Shown: positions 63,736 to 64,000 of the stretch, in pieces | Layout of the letters: each line of letters begins with the position of its first letter | Numbering within the stretch: position 1 is the stretch's first letter | Virus record (IMG/VR): IMGVR_UViG_3300033233_000001 | Location: 1 to 64,000 of that record | Strand: one strand, 5' to 3' | Length of the DNA: 64,000 nucleotides | From: a virus | Notes under the pieces: generated by a model | The model's database searches: none | Seen by the model: the letters and a program-made list of their open reading frames with translations, nothing else | Told to the model about the DNA's origin: nothing | Program-made: the position numbers and the translations under genes

Positions 63736-64000
63736 CGATCCTCCATCGTGGGCGGCAGCGCGCGGTGGCACGCGCGGTACGTAGCCTCGAACGCCTCAAG
63801 CTCCGACCAGTCCTTGCGCCGGAGGTTGAGCACGGCCTTGACGTGGACGTGTGCCGCGTCGCGCGTTCGGAATGACGCTTCGTTGTAGAGGTACGCGGTC
63901 CCGCCGACGCCGATGAAGAGGTCGCACGGGTTGTACGAAGCTCCGTCCAACGGCAACCACAGCCAGACGGTCGTGCCCTGCGGGTTCGAGATCTTGTAGC
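63726..64000 (-). CDS. Partial gene running off the right edge
   Basis: An open frame with no start inside the window: TTVWLWLPLDGASYNPCDLF, then GVGGTAYLYNEASF and HVHVKAVLNLRRKDWSELEA. Its 5' end lies beyond 64000. No family recognised. Confidence 0.5.
   Translation of the reverse strand, partial: YKISNPQGTTVWLWLPLDGASYNPCDLFIGVGGTAYLYNEASFRTRDAAHVHVKAVLNLRRKDWSELEAFEATYRACHRALPPTMEDRCV

Noticed and set aside
63960-64000. GGTTCGAGATC at the right edge as a tRNA T-loop
   Set aside because: No acceptor stem or D-arm is visible and the sequence is part of an open coding frame running off the edge.

Overview
The window is one continuous stretch of high-GC DNA (about 64% by eye) packed with mostly small genes. 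Most neighbours overlap by the 4-base ATGA or GTGA junctions typical of tightly packed viral operons. It carries a tail and adhesin cassette, two peptidoglycan-hydrolase-like genes, a tyrosine recombinase, a candidate lysis cassette and many small Cys-rich genes of unknown function. There is no ribosomal, tRNA or core-metabolism gene. The best reading is a large temperate phage or phage-plasmid seen away from its capsid and terminase genes. Lipoprotein linkers rich in Asp-Ala-Gly-Pro-Pro-Asp-Ser-Gly, a bacterial thaumatin-like lipoprotein and a Lys/Ala-rich histone-H1-like protein point to a myxobacterium-like host (Myxococcota). That host call is an inference.

Layout. 1-3.3 kb: a large XPD/DinG-like helicase. 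3.3-9.4 kb: virion and tail genes (beta-helix tailspike, glycine-rich adhesin, DUF4376-like protein). 9.5-13.4 kb: a secreted cell-wall-hydrolase-like protein, a TnpB-only element and small genes. 13.4-15 kb (minus): tyrosine/dual-specificity phosphatase and SGNH hydrolase. 15.1-24 kb: alternating blocks of small genes, including a zincin peptidase, a winged-helix protein, a family of Cys-rich paralogues and membrane proteins. 24.1-25.9 kb: membrane-anchored hydrolase and thaumatin-like lipoprotein. 25.9-28 kb (minus): DUF4160/DUF2442 pair, HigA remnant, integrase. 28-43 kb (plus): cyclic-phosphate receiver protein, DUF4326, H1-like protein, 5'-3' exonuclease, second TnpB element, YggL-like protein, stand-alone ClpX-type zinc finger, DNA methyltransferase, HNH nuclease, glycyl-tRNA-synthetase-like core and RNA ligase. 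43-48.5 kb: an NAD+ salvage operon (NMN adenylyltransferase-Nudix, ADP-ribosylglycohydrolase, nicotinamide phosphoribosyltransferase). 48.4-50.5 kb: a CRISPR-like array split by a complete IS200/IS605 element (TnpA plus TnpB). 50.6-54 kb: candidate lysis genes, an ADP-ribosyltransferase-like protein and a nucleotidyltransferase. 54-64 kb: mainly minus-strand small genes, plus a GHKL-ATPase/metallopeptidase fusion and several proteins of a type common in phages.

How the parts work together. The NAD+ genes, ADP-ribosyl hydrolase and possible ADP-ribosyltransferase suggest the element manages host NAD+ and ADP-ribosylation, as expected for a virus facing NAD+-depleting defences. RNA ligase, the cyclic-phosphate receiver protein and the aminoacyl-tRNA-synthetase-like core suggest RNA or tRNA repair and translation control, together with a YggL-like ribosome-binding protein. 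Divergent promoter regions near 24.05, 28.02 and 29.94 kb share the 9-base palindrome TGTCGGACA, a candidate operator for one regulator.

The strongest unusual signal is the 36-base repeat array at 48.4-50.5 kb, with no recognisable cas gene in the window, an IS605 element inserted inside one repeat, and one lone related repeat at 62.05 kb.
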